From the NCBI GenBank assembly GCA_027920525.1, contig CP115858.1, forward strand, positions 4,526,001 to 4,590,000: a stretch of 64,000 bases of DNA, given 5' to 3'. Origin of the DNA: Chryseobacterium daecheongense. Its GTDB lineage: Bacteria; Bacteroidota; Bacteroidia; Flavobacteriales; Weeksellaceae. Of this stretch, positions 42,309 to 51,967 are shown in pieces. The notes under the pieces are model-generated. The model was not told the DNA's origin. It saw only the letters and a program-made list of their open reading frames with translations, and made no database searches. Position 1 is the first letter of the stretch. Every line of letters starts with the position of its first letter. The translations under genes were made by a program, and so were the position numbers.

Positions 42309-42875
42309 TTAAATAGTTTTAGGTTCGAAATTGTTTTCTTTTTCAGAGAATTTGATCAGACAGAAAACAGCATAATTCAGCATATCAAAATAGTTGGCAT
42401 CCAGGCCTTCGGAAACGATCGTTTTTCCCTGGTTATCCTCGATCTGTTTTGTTCTCAGGACCTTCTGGTAAATAAGATCTGTTATGGAAGAAATTCTCAT
42501 ATCTCTCCATGCTTCGCCATAATCATGATTTTTTCTTTCCATCAGAGCCTGAGCTTCAGATGCATATTTGTCATAAAGGCTTAAAATCTCATCATTATTT
42601 TCATTGAAATCGTTGGAAAGACCTTTTTCAAGCTGAATAAGTCCGATGATCGAATAGTTGACGATCGCAATAAATTCGTCTTCTTCACTTTCTTCAACCA
42701 TTTTTTTATCCGTCATTTGCAGGGTCCGGATTCTGTTCACTTTAATATAGATCTGATCTGTAATTGAACTTGGTCTTAGAACCCTCCATGCTGCGCCGTA
42801 ATCCTGTAATTTTTTACTGAAAAGATCACGACATTGATTGATAACTTTCCCGAACTGTACTGAAGTTTTTAACAT
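42309..42875 (-). CDS. DUF1599 domain protein
   Basis: 188 aa. Two tandem copies of the family motif are visible: KKLQDYGAAWRVLRPSSITD (about 21-40) and KNHDYGEAWRDMRISSITDL (about 114-133), each followed by a helix (IYIKVNRIRTL, IYQKVLRTKQI). The fold is helical and may be MazG- or nucleotide-related, but the function is unknown. One base separates it from the BT_3928 gene, so it is in the same operon. It is divergent from folP, a common Bacteroidota order. Confidence 0.85.
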   Translation of the reverse strand: MLKTSVQFGKVINQCRDLFSKKLQDYGAAWRVLRPSSITDQIYIKVNRIRTLQMTDKKMVEESEEDEFIAIVNYSIIGLIQLEKGLSNDFNENNDEILSLYDKYASEAQALMERKNHDYGEAWRDMRISSITDLIYQKVLRTKQIEDNQGKTIVSEGLDANYFDMLNYAVFCLIKFSEKENNFEPKTI

Positions 42876-42960
42876 AAATTCTCTTAATAGCCCAAATATA
42901 CAAAAATACGTATTAGGTTGTGGGAATTGGAGTGTGATTTTGAGCAGAAATGCTTTTAGG

Positions 42961-43197
42961 TTTGAGGGTTTGAGGGTTTGAGCGTAAGAGGGTGGTGGGG
43001 TTGAAGAGTATGAGAGTTGGGGATGAAAAGATTGTAAATACTAAGTGGAGAATACATTGTCAAATTGCTTATGATCTGGTGCCCATTGCTTATCAAATAA
43101 CCTTGCTCATATTACATTTACTCCTTAGCTTTGCATTATTAAAATTCACCAGTACATCATAACCTTTATCACTCACACTCACAAACCCTCAAACTCT
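42961..43197. repeat. GGTTTGA simple repeats with an inverted partner
   Basis: GGTTTGA repeats three times at about 42965-42982, followed by related G/T-rich units to 43025. At 43171-43197 the opposite strand carries the same type (AACCCTCAAACTCTCATGCT). The block fills most of the 323-base divergent gap between DUF1599 and folP. The right arm runs into the folP start codon, so the first residues MLSKPP are read from repeat-derived DNA. Confidence 0.65.
43103..43133 (+). promoter_or_regulatory. Promoter of folP
   Basis: TTG (43103-43105), 20-base spacer, TAGCTTTG (43126-43133). Leader about 60 bases. Confidence 0.6.
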
Positions 43198-43198
43198 C

Positions 43199-44053
43199 AT
43201 GCTCTCCAAACCTCCAACTCAGAAACCTTTTCACTCTATCAACTGCAATGGCAGAATAGTAGATTTAACGATTCCAAAAATTATGGGAATTTTAAATCTT
43301 ACACCGGATTCTTTCTCTGATGGAGGGAAGTTTAACGATGAAAAGACCGCACTGGAGCACACGGAGAAATTACTGAAAGAAGGAGCGGAAATCATTGATA
43401 TCGGACCCCAGTCTACGCGTCCTCACGCTGAATTTCTCACGAGCAAAGAAGAGATTCTAAGGATCGGAAAGCTGATTTCTCAGATCAAAAAAGAATTCCC
43501 TGAGGCATTGATCTCATTGGATACCTTCTATTCGGAAACGGTGAAGTTTGGTTTTGATGAAGGAATTGACCTCATCAACGATATTTCAGGAGGACAATTT
43601 GATGATAATATGTTCGATATTGTTTCAGCAACAGGACTTCCTTATATTCTGATGCATATAAATCCTTCCTATGAGAGGATGCATGACAAAACAAAATTTG
43701 AGGATATTACATTAGAGGTGAACCGGTATTTTAGTGAAAAGACCCATGAGCTTTTACAGAAAGGAGTGAGGGATATTATTCTGGATCCCGGTTTTGGTTT
43801 TGGAAAAACGGTGGAAGATCAGATGAAATTAATAGGAGAAGTGGAGTATCTGGAATTTGGACGATTTCCTCTGTTGATTGGTATTTCCAGAAAATCTTTT
43901 ATTTACAGACCTCTCGGTAAAACCCCATTGGACATTAATGAAGAAACCCAAAAACTTCACATGAAAGTTTTAAAACAAGGGGCAAAAATTCTCAGGGTGC
44001 ACGATGTTGTCGAAGCTAAAAAAACAGTGGAGGTCTTTTTGCAAGAAAAATGA
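43199..44053 (+). CDS. folP: Dihydropteroate synthase
   Basis: 284 aa. Condenses p-aminobenzoate with dihydropterin pyrophosphate in folate synthesis; it is the sulfonamide target. Signature motifs: MGILNLTPDSFSDGG (about 29-43), IDIGPQSTRPHA, DPGFGFGKT and LIGISRKSFI. The N-terminal about 10 residues come from a simple-sequence repeat and are unlikely to be conserved. No folK or folB is adjacent. Confidence 0.93.
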   Translation: MLSKPPTQKPFHSINCNGRIVDLTIPKIMGILNLTPDSFSDGGKFNDEKTALEHTEKLLKEGAEIIDIGPQSTRPHAEFLTSKEEILRIGKLISQIKKEFPEALISLDTFYSETVKFGFDEGIDLINDISGGQFDDNMFDIVSATGLPYILMHINPSYERMHDKTKFEDITLEVNRYFSEKTHELLQKGVRDIILDPGFGFGKTVEDQMKLIGEVEYLEFGRFPLLIGISRKSFIYRPLGKTPLDINEETQKLHMKVLKQGAKILRVHDVVEAKKTVEVFLQEK

Positions 44054-44065
44054 TAAATGGGCTAA

Positions 44066-44102
44066 AAAAACTATGCGCTAAAAAGAATCAACGCATAGTT
44101 TT
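44066..44102. terminator. Bidirectional terminator between folP and the M28 peptidase gene
   Basis: AAAACTATGCG / CGCATAGTTTT with a 14-base loop and A/T runs on both sides; the genes converge on it. Confidence 0.75.
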
Positions 44103-44123
44103 AAATGGTAAACCAATCATATT

Positions 44124-45593
44124 TTATCTCTCTAATGTAAAGTTCGGGATCACTTTCGGACGATCACTTTCATTAGTTACTTTCCATGAAGTTCTGTACA
44201 TCCATTCCGTCATTTTGTATAACTTTTTATAATTGATGTTCTCAGACTCATCCTGTGGAGTATGGTACTGCTCATGTAAAACACTGGTGAAAAATATAGC
44301 AGGGATTCCTAGTTTTGCGTACGGTAAATGATCACTTCTGAAGTAAAAATATTCAGCATGATTAGGAGAATCCCAGTCTTTAAGGTATCTGAATTTCGTA
44401 CTTTCGTTATTGGCTTCTTCAGCCATTTTTACCAGTTCTTCAGAATTTTTATGCGGAGCATTTCCTCCTAACAGAGCTGCTTCTTCATTGCTGTTTCTGC
44501 CGATCATATCGCCATTCAATACTGCAACGATCTGTTCTTTAGGAACTACAGGATGGGCTGCATGCCATCTTGACCCCAAAAGTCCTCTTTCTTCGGCACC
44601 ATGAAAAACAAAAAGAATACTTCTTTTTCCGGGTTGTTTTTTGTAAGCTCTTGCCATAGCAAGCATAGCTACACAGGTACTCGCGTTATCATCTGCACCG
44701 TTGTAAATGGTATCATTTTTAACCGGATGTCTTATCCCGTCATGATCCTGATGTCCGCTGATCAGAACATATTCATTTTTTAACCTGGGATCTGTTCCTT
44801 CAATTTTTCCAATAACATTTACAGATGGGTACTTATAGGTTTCTGTGATCAGGTTGATAGACACTTTAGGGTTGTTTTTTACCCAGCCGGCATTTTCTCT
44901 TTTGATCCACAAAACAGGGATATTGTTTGTAATGCTTTCTCTTAATCCTTCTACACCATACGATCCTCTTGTCATTTGCGGAAGAACTTCTACCCAACTT
45001 TTTTCAGAAGTATCATCTGTGATGAAAATAATGGCTTTAGCGCCAAGATTTAGTGCCGTATTATAGTATTTTGTTCTTACAAATCCGGGATATCTTCTTA
45101 CAAAAAGGGTCATTTCCTTTTCAATATTTTTATCGGAAGCGTTTACGGCCAGTACTTTTCCTTTAAGATTCAATTTAGATAAATCCTCAGGTTCGGTATT
45201 TCCGGCGTACACAACATCAGTTTCCAGATGAGCATTTACAGGTTCTGCAACAAGAAAATCTTTCCATAATCTTAATGTATTTTCACCCAGTTTTACGCTG
45301 CTTTGCGGAATTACCTGATGCCTGTACATATCAAAATACTGAAAAAAAGTGCCGTTTTCTCCTGCCGGAGACATCCCGGACTCTTTCGCCTTATCTGCCA
45401 GCCACATCGAGACTTTTAACTCATTTAACGTTCCTGCTTCACGCCCCCAGAACTGATCAGCAGCCATTTCATACATATCTTTTTTAAGATCTGATTCTTT
45501 GATTGCAGATACTAAAGGCTTTTTATAGCTTTGGGCATGGGCTAAAAAGATAGCAAATACGCCGATAATTGATAGAAAATAATTTTTATTCAT
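44124..45593 (-). CDS. Secreted M28 family metallopeptidase
   Basis: 489 aa. Signal peptide MNKNYFLSIIGVFAIFLAHAQ. A PA-like insert (about 120-250) precedes the catalytic domain with the two-zinc ligands: His in ISGHQDHDG, Asp in YNGADDNAS, the catalytic Glu pair in FHGAEERGL, Asp in NGDMIGRN and a C-terminal His in LHEQYHTPQDES. M28 members release N-terminal amino acids from peptides, here in the periplasm. Stand-alone gene with the small gene 45606 upstream. Confidence 0.9.
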   Translation of the reverse strand: MNKNYFLSIIGVFAIFLAHAQSYKKPLVSAIKESDLKKDMYEMAADQFWGREAGTLNELKVSMWLADKAKESGMSPAGENGTFFQYFDMYRHQVIPQSSVKLGENTLRLWKDFLVAEPVNAHLETDVVYAGNTEPEDLSKLNLKGKVLAVNASDKNIEKEMTLFVRRYPGFVRTKYYNTALNLGAKAIIFITDDTSEKSWVEVLPQMTRGSYGVEGLRESITNNIPVLWIKRENAGWVKNNPKVSINLITETYKYPSVNVIGKIEGTDPRLKNEYVLISGHQDHDGIRHPVKNDTIYNGADDNASTCVAMLAMARAYKKQPGKRSILFVFHGAEERGLLGSRWHAAHPVVPKEQIVAVLNGDMIGRNSNEEAALLGGNAPHKNSEELVKMAEEANNESTKFRYLKDWDSPNHAEYFYFRSDHLPYAKLGIPAIFFTSVLHEQYHTPQDESENINYKKLYKMTEWMYRTSWKVTNESDRPKVIPNFTLER

Positions 45594-45605
45594 AGGGTGA
45601 ACAAA

Positions 45606-45842
45606 TTAATTAAGATAGGACAGCTTTTCCGAGAACTGTTTGGAAAACTCTTTCCGGTCTTCTTCCAGTTTTTCTTTGTCAGCAGGTAAAATATAATTGA
45701 AGAGAATCTTTTCTTCGCGATCGATGAAAATAATTTCCTTCTCTTCACCATCAATCATCTGCAGGAATATTTCCCACATGGAAACGTCCTTTAACCGTAA
45801 AAGGTCAAAAAAATCGTCCGCTTTTATTTCTATTTTTTTCAT
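45606..45842 (-). CDS. Small conserved hypothetical protein, 78 aa
   Basis: Highly charged soluble protein (FFDLLRLKDVSMWEIFLQMI ... KEKLEEDRKEFSKQF) with a C-terminal coiled-coil-like helix. No family recognised. It lies 10 bases after the DUF5686 gene and 12 before the M28 gene on the same strand, which supports it being real and co-transcribed. Confidence 0.6.
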   Translation of the reverse strand: MKKIEIKADDFFDLLRLKDVSMWEIFLQMIDGEEKEIIFIDREEKILFNYILPADKEKLEEDRKEFSKQFSEKLSYLN

Positions 45843-45852
45843 GTTCTGATTG

Positions 45853-48267
45853 TTAAAATTCCAATAATTTTAATTTAAACTGTATGGCAAAATTTTGCTT
45901 AAAATTAGAGGTGGTATAATATCCTACTCTATAAAATACGCCAAGATTAAAATAACTTGAAAGGAAGTTATTCCATTCCACACCTACTTCCTGATACAGG
46001 TGATCCAGCTTTCTGAATTTGAAATCATGATATTCCGGATGTTTCATATCTCCAATGGTTCCTCTAAGAACAAAATCAAAACTTGATACATTTTGTCCGA
46101 TACTCTTCAGGTATAGCGGAAGCTTATGGGTGAAATAATAGGCAATAAATTTATCATTATAATACTTTCCTCCCTCTAATGTTGCAAATCCAAGGTAGGA
46201 GGTAAGGTTAAAATTAATATCTCTTCCCGGAGAAGCCAGTCCGTTCATCGTGAAATTTTTCCAGATCGGAGCTTCACCCAGAACGATTCCTCCATAGAGC
46301 CTTACACCGGTAGTTCCTAAAACCGTTTTAAAATTATGAACAAAAAGTGCATCAAAACGGGTATAATTAAAATCACCACCCAATACTTTGTAGCTCTGTT
46401 CATAATTGAAATAAAGTTCAGGGTACTTCTGATCAATAAGAGACTTGCCCTGTGGGGTCATAATATTGGTGGAATTAGGTGAGAACTTCAAAGTAAACAA
46501 TGTATTGAAGTTTTCAAACGAAGGACCACTGTTTCGGAACTGGTAATCAAACATAGCCTGCTCAAAATTTCTCCTTGCCGCAAAAACCAGGGTAAGTCCG
46601 TTGGTGATATCATTAAGATAAGACAAAGAAGCCCCGCGGAAATGGTAATACCTGTCATTATTAAGGTTATTTCCATAGTTCATCATTCTCATCTTAAAGT
46701 TCCAGAGTCTTCTGTAAAATTCCCCAGATGCAGTTACATCATTATAATATTCTATTCTGAAAAACGAATTCTTTTCCAGGGTTGTTTTCATGTCCAGGCC
46801 GATTCCGTACTTCCATTTATCATCTTTGAACCCATAGGCGAAATAATAATCCGGAGAAAAATAAGGATTAAAAGTTTCATTCAGTTTAGCTTTTAAGCCA
46901 AGCCTGAATCCCTCATAGAGGTTGTAGTTCACAATTTCATCTACCGCAAAGTCAACGATACCAACCCTGATCTGCCCATTGATAAGCCCTGTCAGTATTT
47001 TAGCTTTATTATCAATATTGTAGATCTTTCCAAGGCTGTCTATAGTTGTATAGGTATTTCTTTCCCTTTCCGTTAGCGGATCCGTTCTGTACTGGTCAAG
47101 AGATGTCCCGTCCGCATTTTTTACAGAAAAGGTATACCCTTTAAAATCTTTGGCGTTTTCTTCAATAGGGGACTTGAAATCAAAATACCTTGAGGTAAGG
47201 AAAGCGTAGGTTCCAAAACTGTTTCTCTCTTTTTTTTCAGCGGTATCTTCAGAATGGTCTTTACTGTCGTCCTTTACGGCCATTTTACTCATCCGTAGTT
47301 TTACCTTTTCATGAGCAAGGAACCATTTGTTATTATAAAACACCCAGGTGCTGGTAATAATTCCGTCGTTTTTATTTTTACTGATGTTTTCGATCTTTTT
47401 AATACCATAGGTCTCGGTATCTATATAGATCGTTCCGTTGAACTTTCTTTTTTTATCGGACTTTTTATAATTCACTTCACGGAAACGGATCACAAAGTTT
47501 TTCCGTCCGTCCAGCTCTAGGGTATCGGTAAGAAAATAACGGTATAAACCTCTGTTTTCCTGTTTAACCTGATTCGGAATTCGGTCCCTGTTACTTTGCT
47601 GCAGGGCAATCATTTCATAAATAGGTTGTTTAAGACCCGAAATCCTGTTATCTAAAATATTGATCTTTTCTCCATATTTTTTTGAATACAAAAACTCCTG
47701 AGCTCTTTCCCAAAGAAAAAGTTTGCTTTTTGAAAAGATCTTTTTAGCGGAAATATTGTTTAAAGAATCCTTCTCCCTTTTCTTTTTGAAGAAATTAGTA
47801 TCGTTAAAAAACTGATTAAACTGAGTTATACTATCTTCGTCAATATCTAAAGATACTTTTTCATACGATTTATATGTGTATGAGCTCAGACTTTTGGGAG
47901 AGTTTTCTTTAAAATATTTATTAACCTTATTCAGAATCTCCAGGGCTCTCGGATCACTTTTATCCTGCAGGATGACGGTTTCAATAGCAGTGGTTTTTGA
48001 GGAAGTTTTAAGGAGCGATACCTCCATATTTTCTTCTACCAACGCAATTTCATTCTGATAATAATCTGCCCGGATTTCTATGCTGTTGCATTTGGTTTTG
48101 AATTCAAAAATTCCCCGGGAGTCTGTTTGTCCAAGGAGTTTATCATTACAGAAGATTTTAGCATTGAGGACAGGGGTTTTGTCTATCTCATCGATGACTT
48201 TGATTTTTGATTGCGAATAACCAAAAATACAAGTCCAGAAAAATATAATAAATAAAACCCTTTTCAT
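45853..48267 (-). CDS. DUF5686 outer-membrane protein with carboxypeptidase-like N-domain
   Basis: 804 aa from the ATG at 48267. The alternative at 48285 lies on the -7 promoter element and is rejected. Signal peptide MKRVLFIIFFWTCIFGYSQ. Residues about 20-95 form a CarboxypepD_reg-like sandwich (VIDEIDKTPVLNAKIFCNDK ... QTDSRGIFEF). Residues about 110-330 are a periplasmic region with the family segment GTIYIDTETYGIKKIENIS, and the remainder is an outer-membrane barrel ending QFKLKLLEF. Function of the family is unknown; it is widespread in Bacteroidota. Confidence 0.85.
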   Translation of the reverse strand: MKRVLFIIFFWTCIFGYSQSKIKVIDEIDKTPVLNAKIFCNDKLLGQTDSRGIFEFKTKCNSIEIRADYYQNEIALVEENMEVSLLKTSSKTTAIETVILQDKSDPRALEILNKVNKYFKENSPKSLSSYTYKSYEKVSLDIDEDSITQFNQFFNDTNFFKKKREKDSLNNISAKKIFSKSKLFLWERAQEFLYSKKYGEKINILDNRISGLKQPIYEMIALQQSNRDRIPNQVKQENRGLYRYFLTDTLELDGRKNFVIRFREVNYKKSDKKRKFNGTIYIDTETYGIKKIENISKNKNDGIITSTWVFYNNKWFLAHEKVKLRMSKMAVKDDSKDHSEDTAEKKERNSFGTYAFLTSRYFDFKSPIEENAKDFKGYTFSVKNADGTSLDQYRTDPLTERERNTYTTIDSLGKIYNIDNKAKILTGLINGQIRVGIVDFAVDEIVNYNLYEGFRLGLKAKLNETFNPYFSPDYYFAYGFKDDKWKYGIGLDMKTTLEKNSFFRIEYYNDVTASGEFYRRLWNFKMRMMNYGNNLNNDRYYHFRGASLSYLNDITNGLTLVFAARRNFEQAMFDYQFRNSGPSFENFNTLFTLKFSPNSTNIMTPQGKSLIDQKYPELYFNYEQSYKVLGGDFNYTRFDALFVHNFKTVLGTTGVRLYGGIVLGEAPIWKNFTMNGLASPGRDINFNLTSYLGFATLEGGKYYNDKFIAYYFTHKLPLYLKSIGQNVSSFDFVLRGTIGDMKHPEYHDFKFRKLDHLYQEVGVEWNNFLSSYFNLGVFYRVGYYTTSNFKQNFAIQFKLKLLEF

Positions 48268-48282
48268 GAAATAAATGTGAAT

Positions 48283-48290
48283 CAAAATTA
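48283..48290 (-). promoter_or_regulatory. -7 element of the DUF5686 gene
   Basis: Minus-strand TAATTTTG (TAnnTTTG), 15 bases before ATG 48267; it covers the alternative start at 48285. Confidence 0.6.
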
Positions 48291-48410
48291 GTGATATTTC
48301 TTATCATGAAAAACTTTTATAAGCGTTATTGATATAATTTTCAATCTGTTGTTGCTTGGTTGTTTTAATAGAAATGCAAGTAAATTAGCTTATATGGATC
48401 AAGGCAAAAT

Positions 48411-48440
48411 AAAAACTTCCAAAAATTTTGGAAGTTTTTA
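48411..48440 (-). terminator. Intrinsic terminator of alaS
   Basis: AAAAACTTCCAAAA / TTTTGGAAGTTTTT, near-perfect stem with a T-run on the minus strand, 25 bases after the alaS stop. Confidence 0.9.
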
Positions 48441-48464
48441 TTGTTATTGTTAAAATATTGTTAT

Positions 48465-51068
48465 TTAAATATTTAAGGCTTTCTGATAAGCATTTTCTAA
48501 ACCGGCGAGGTTTTTTCCACCCGCAGTAGCAAAGCCCGGGTTTCCACCACCACCACCTTGGATCTCTTTTGCCAGTTCCTTTACAATAGCTCCAGCCTGA
48601 TAGCTAGAAGCCAGATCGTCAGAAACTCCTACGGTGATCATCGGTTTGTCATCAGCATTGGAAAGTACAATGGTTATCGATGTTGGGATTTCTTTTTTTA
48701 GCTGGAAGACAATGTCTTTTACAGAGCCTGCATCCAATGAGGTCTTCTTAACCAATAGTTGCTTATCTCCTTTTTGCTCATAAGCATTCTTCCAGTCGCC
48801 GATTTCTCCTTTTGCTTTCTCCTTCTTCAATGCTTCCACCTCAGATTTCAATGAGGCATTTTCTTCAATCAGCTTTTCAATAGATCGTACCACATCTTTT
48901 GATTTCAGCAGCTGAGAAAGCTCGGTGATCTGCTGTTCTATATTTTTGAAGTATTCGGCAGATTTATCTCCTGAAATTGCTTCAATTCTTCTGATCCCTG
49001 CAGCAGCAGAGTTTTCCGAAGTGATTTTAAAATGACCGATTTCGCTGGTGTTCTTAACATGGGTTCCTCCACATAATTCCTTTGAACTTCCAAACTGGAT
49101 CATTCTTACATTATCTCCGTATTTTTCACCAAACAAAGCCATAGCTCCTTTGTCTATAGCCTCCTGGATCGGAATGTTTCTGAATTCCTGCAGAGCAATG
49201 CTGTCTTTGATCTTTTGGTTTACCTTTTCTTCGATCAAAGCAAGTTCTTCTTCCGTCATCTTATTGAAATGAGAGAAGTCGAAACGCAAATAATCAGGTC
49301 CTACATAAGAACCTTTTTGCTCCACATGAGTTCCCAGAACTTCTCTTAGTGCTTCATGCAGAAGGTGGGTAACCGAGTGATTGGCCTGAGAATTCTTCCT
49401 TTCCGTAGCATTTACTTTAGCATAGAAAACAGCTCCTGCATCTTTTGGAAGACCATTGATCAATGAAATGATCAATCCGTTTTCCTTTTTCGTTTCCAAT
49501 ACTTCAAAGCTTTCCGCAGCATTTTCCAGGACTCCTTTATCGCCAACCTGTCCACCTCCTTCAGGGTAGAAAGGAGAGTTGCTAAGAACCACCTGATAGA
49601 ATTCCCCGTCTTTATTTTCTACCTTTCTGTATCGGGTAATATAGGTTTCAGCTTCAAGCTGGTCATAGCCTACAAAAGTTTCCGGCTTTTCTTCCAGAAC
49701 CACCCAGTCATATACTTTAGAAGCAGAGTCTTTCTTAGAACGCTGTTTTTGTTTCTCCATTTCTGCCTGGAAACCCACCTCATCGATGGTCAATCCCTTT
49801 TCTTCCGCAATAATTCTTGTCAGATCATCCGGGAAACCATAAGTATCATACAGTTCAAAAACTTCCACAGAAGGCAGCACCTTCGAACCATCCGAAATGG
49901 TTTGTTGAATCAGTCTTTCAACGCGTACAAGACCGCTTTCAATAGTTTTTAAAAATGATTCTTCTTCGCTTTTGATAACCTCTGTAACAAGATTCCCCTG
50001 TTTTTCCAGCTCCGGGAAGAATGGTCCCATCTGATCTTTAAGAACAGCAATCAATTCGAAAAGGAAAGGTTCTTTCATTCCTAAAAAACGGTAAGAGTAA
50101 GAAATTGCTCTTCTTAAAATTCTTCTGATCACATACCCGGCTCCTCCGTTAGAAGGAAGCTGTCCGTCTGCAATAGCAAAAGAAACTGCTCTGATATGGT
50201 CTACCACCACGCGGATGGCAATATCTTTTTCATCTTCTAAAATTCCTGTGTATTTCTTGCCTGAAAGTTCCTCAACTTTAGCAATAAGCGGAGTGAAAAC
50301 ATCGGTGTCGTAGTTCGAAGATTTACCTTGTAACGCCATACAAAGACGCTCAAATCCCATTCCGGTGTCTACATGCTGCTGCGGAAGTTTTTCCAAGCTT
50401 TTATCAGCCTTTCTGTTGAATTCCATGAAAACCAGGTTCCAGACCTCAACAACCTGCGGGTGATCATTATTCACCAGTTCAAGTCCGGAAATTTTTGCTT
50501 TTTCTTCAGGAGTTCTAAGGTCGATATGAATTTCAGAACAAGGTCCGCAAGGTCCGCTTTCCCCCATTTCCCAGAAATTATCTTTTTTATTTCCGTTAAT
50601 GATCCTGTCTTCAGAAATATGGGTCTTCCAGAAGTCGTACGCATCCTGGTCCCTTTCCAGATTTTCAGATGCATCTCCCTCAAAAATGGTTACGTATAAA
50701 TTTTCTTTCGGAATTCCGTATACTCCGGTTAACAATTCCCAGGCAAAAGCAATAGCATCTTTTTTAAAATAATCACCAAAAGACCAATTTCCCAACATCT
50801 CGAACATCGTATGGTGGTAAGTATCTCTACCTACATCATCCAGGTCATTATGTTTTCCGGAAACCCTTAAACACTTTTGTGTGTCGGCAATCCTTGGAGC
50901 AGTAGGTGTTTTATAACCTAAGAAAAAATCTTTAAACTGCGTCATTCCTGAGTTGGAAAACATCAGGGTAGGATCGTCTTTCAGCACAATCGGTGCAGAA
51001 GGAACGATAAGGTGGTCTTTACTTTTAAAATAATCTAAAAATTTTTGACGTATCTCTTGTGATGTCAT
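48465..51068 (-). CDS. alaS: Alanyl-tRNA synthetase
   Basis: 867 aa. The class II catalytic core shows motif 2 RVSGKHNDLDDVGRDTYHHT and the GNWSFGDYFK segment. The editing domain has the zinc ligands HSVTHLLHEAL and the CGGTHV motif. A coiled-coil linker (LLKSKDVVRSIEKLIEENAS) and a Gly-rich C-Ala domain (QGGGGGNPGFATAGG) follow. Charges tRNA-Ala and hydrolyses mischarged Ser/Gly. Full length. Own promoter and terminator. Confidence 0.97.
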   Translation of the reverse strand: MTSQEIRQKFLDYFKSKDHLIVPSAPIVLKDDPTLMFSNSGMTQFKDFFLGYKTPTAPRIADTQKCLRVSGKHNDLDDVGRDTYHHTMFEMLGNWSFGDYFKKDAIAFAWELLTGVYGIPKENLYVTIFEGDASENLERDQDAYDFWKTHISEDRIINGNKKDNFWEMGESGPCGPCSEIHIDLRTPEEKAKISGLELVNNDHPQVVEVWNLVFMEFNRKADKSLEKLPQQHVDTGMGFERLCMALQGKSSNYDTDVFTPLIAKVEELSGKKYTGILEDEKDIAIRVVVDHIRAVSFAIADGQLPSNGGAGYVIRRILRRAISYSYRFLGMKEPFLFELIAVLKDQMGPFFPELEKQGNLVTEVIKSEEESFLKTIESGLVRVERLIQQTISDGSKVLPSVEVFELYDTYGFPDDLTRIIAEEKGLTIDEVGFQAEMEKQKQRSKKDSASKVYDWVVLEEKPETFVGYDQLEAETYITRYRKVENKDGEFYQVVLSNSPFYPEGGGQVGDKGVLENAAESFEVLETKKENGLIISLINGLPKDAGAVFYAKVNATERKNSQANHSVTHLLHEALREVLGTHVEQKGSYVGPDYLRFDFSHFNKMTEEELALIEEKVNQKIKDSIALQEFRNIPIQEAIDKGAMALFGEKYGDNVRMIQFGSSKELCGGTHVKNTSEIGHFKITSENSAAAGIRRIEAISGDKSAEYFKNIEQQITELSQLLKSKDVVRSIEKLIEENASLKSEVEALKKEKAKGEIGDWKNAYEQKGDKQLLVKKTSLDAGSVKDIVFQLKKEIPTSITIVLSNADDKPMITVGVSDDLASSYQAGAIVKELAKEIQGGGGGNPGFATAGGKNLAGLENAYQKALNI

Positions 51069-51103
51069 AAGTAATGTATTGCTTTGCTTTTTATGATAAG
51101 ATG

Positions 51104-51136
51104 CAAATTTAATGTTTTTAGGTGATTTAGTTTCAA
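51104..51136 (-). promoter_or_regulatory. Promoter of alaS
   Basis: Minus-strand TTG (51136-51134), 22-base spacer, TAAATTTG (51111-51104). Leader about 40 bases. Confidence 0.55.
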
Positions 51137-51376
51137 TTTATTGATACTTTTGGAAACATTTGTGTCGATAATCTGAAACAGTTTTTAGAAGCTGTTTCCC
51201 GCTTTCCGTACTCGCTATTTTTCTTTGATAAGAAAAATGAGCTCAGACAAATACTACAATCGGGGCTAGAAAAAAGTACCTTAAAATAATTATACCAAAA
51301 ACTAAGGAATTGTATGCTCTCTGCGGAACGGGAATTTTAGGCAGTATATTTTTTTGTGCTTTTCCGCTTAACTTAC
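51137..51376. other. Intergenic region between alaS and the ECF sigma gene
   Basis: No supported gene. A short hairpin TTTTTCTT-N4-AAGAAAAA lies at about 51219-51238, next to a locally GC-richer string (GTTTCCCGCTTTCCG). The frames crossing it lack coding character. It could be the remains of a repeat seen elsewhere in such genomes, but there is no second copy in this window. Confidence 0.4.
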
Positions 51377-51384
51377 TATCTTCG
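51377..51384 (+). promoter_or_regulatory. -7 element of the ECF sigma gene
   Basis: TATCTTCG (TAnnTTCG variant), 29 bases before the ATG. Confidence 0.5.
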
Positions 51385-51412
51385 TTATGATCTGAAATGA
51401 TAAAAGCGTAAT

Positions 51413-51967
51413 ATGACGAAAAATGAAGTGCTGAAAAGCTGGGTAGAAATGTATTCCGGAGCCCTTTTAAAGAGAGCAATGTATCTTCTTTCAGATAAGG
51501 ATGATGCTAGAGATATCGTTCAGGAAGTTTTTCTTTCAGCATTGTCATCTTATGATTCTTTTGAGGGAAAAAGCCAGCCCCTTACCTGGCTGATGACGAT
51601 TCTCAACCGGAAGGTTGCCGATTTCTACCGTGGAAAGTACAAGTCTGAACCTCAGATCAGGCTGGATCATTTTTTTGATGAAACAGGATCTTGGAAAAGT
51701 AGCCAGGTTCTGAATGACTGGGATATTTCTAATAAAGAACCTGAGCTTCTGGATGACCAGCAATTCAATAAAACTTTAGAAGATTGTATTGAAGAATTGC
51801 CCGTCCGATGGAAGATTCCTGTGAAAATGTACTACCTCCAGGAAAAAAAAGCTCCGGATGTGAGTCAGGAATTGGATATTTCTACGACTAATCTATGGAA
51901 GATTTTACAAAGAAGCAGAATGCAGTTGCGGGAGTGCCTGGATTTTAATTGGTTTGCAAAATCATAA
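51413..51967 (+). CDS. ECF-type sigma-70 family factor
   Basis: 184 aa. Region 2 includes the core-binding and -10 recognition helix DIVQEVFLSALSSYDSFEG and PLTWLMTILNRKVADFYRG. Region 4 has the HTH ELPVRWKIPVKMYYLQEKKA ... LWKILQRSRMQLRECL. Longer than minimal ECF by an acidic insert (DHFFDETGSWKSSQVLNDWD) between regions 2 and 4. The next gene abuts it and looks like its anti-sigma, and RclC- and MsrAB-like genes follow. It probably switches on a response to oxidants, inferred from those neighbours. Confidence 0.9.
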   Translation: MTKNEVLKSWVEMYSGALLKRAMYLLSDKDDARDIVQEVFLSALSSYDSFEGKSQPLTWLMTILNRKVADFYRGKYKSEPQIRLDHFFDETGSWKSSQVLNDWDISNKEPELLDDQQFNKTLEDCIEELPVRWKIPVKMYYLQEKKAPDVSQELDISTTNLWKILQRSRMQLRECLDFNWFAKS

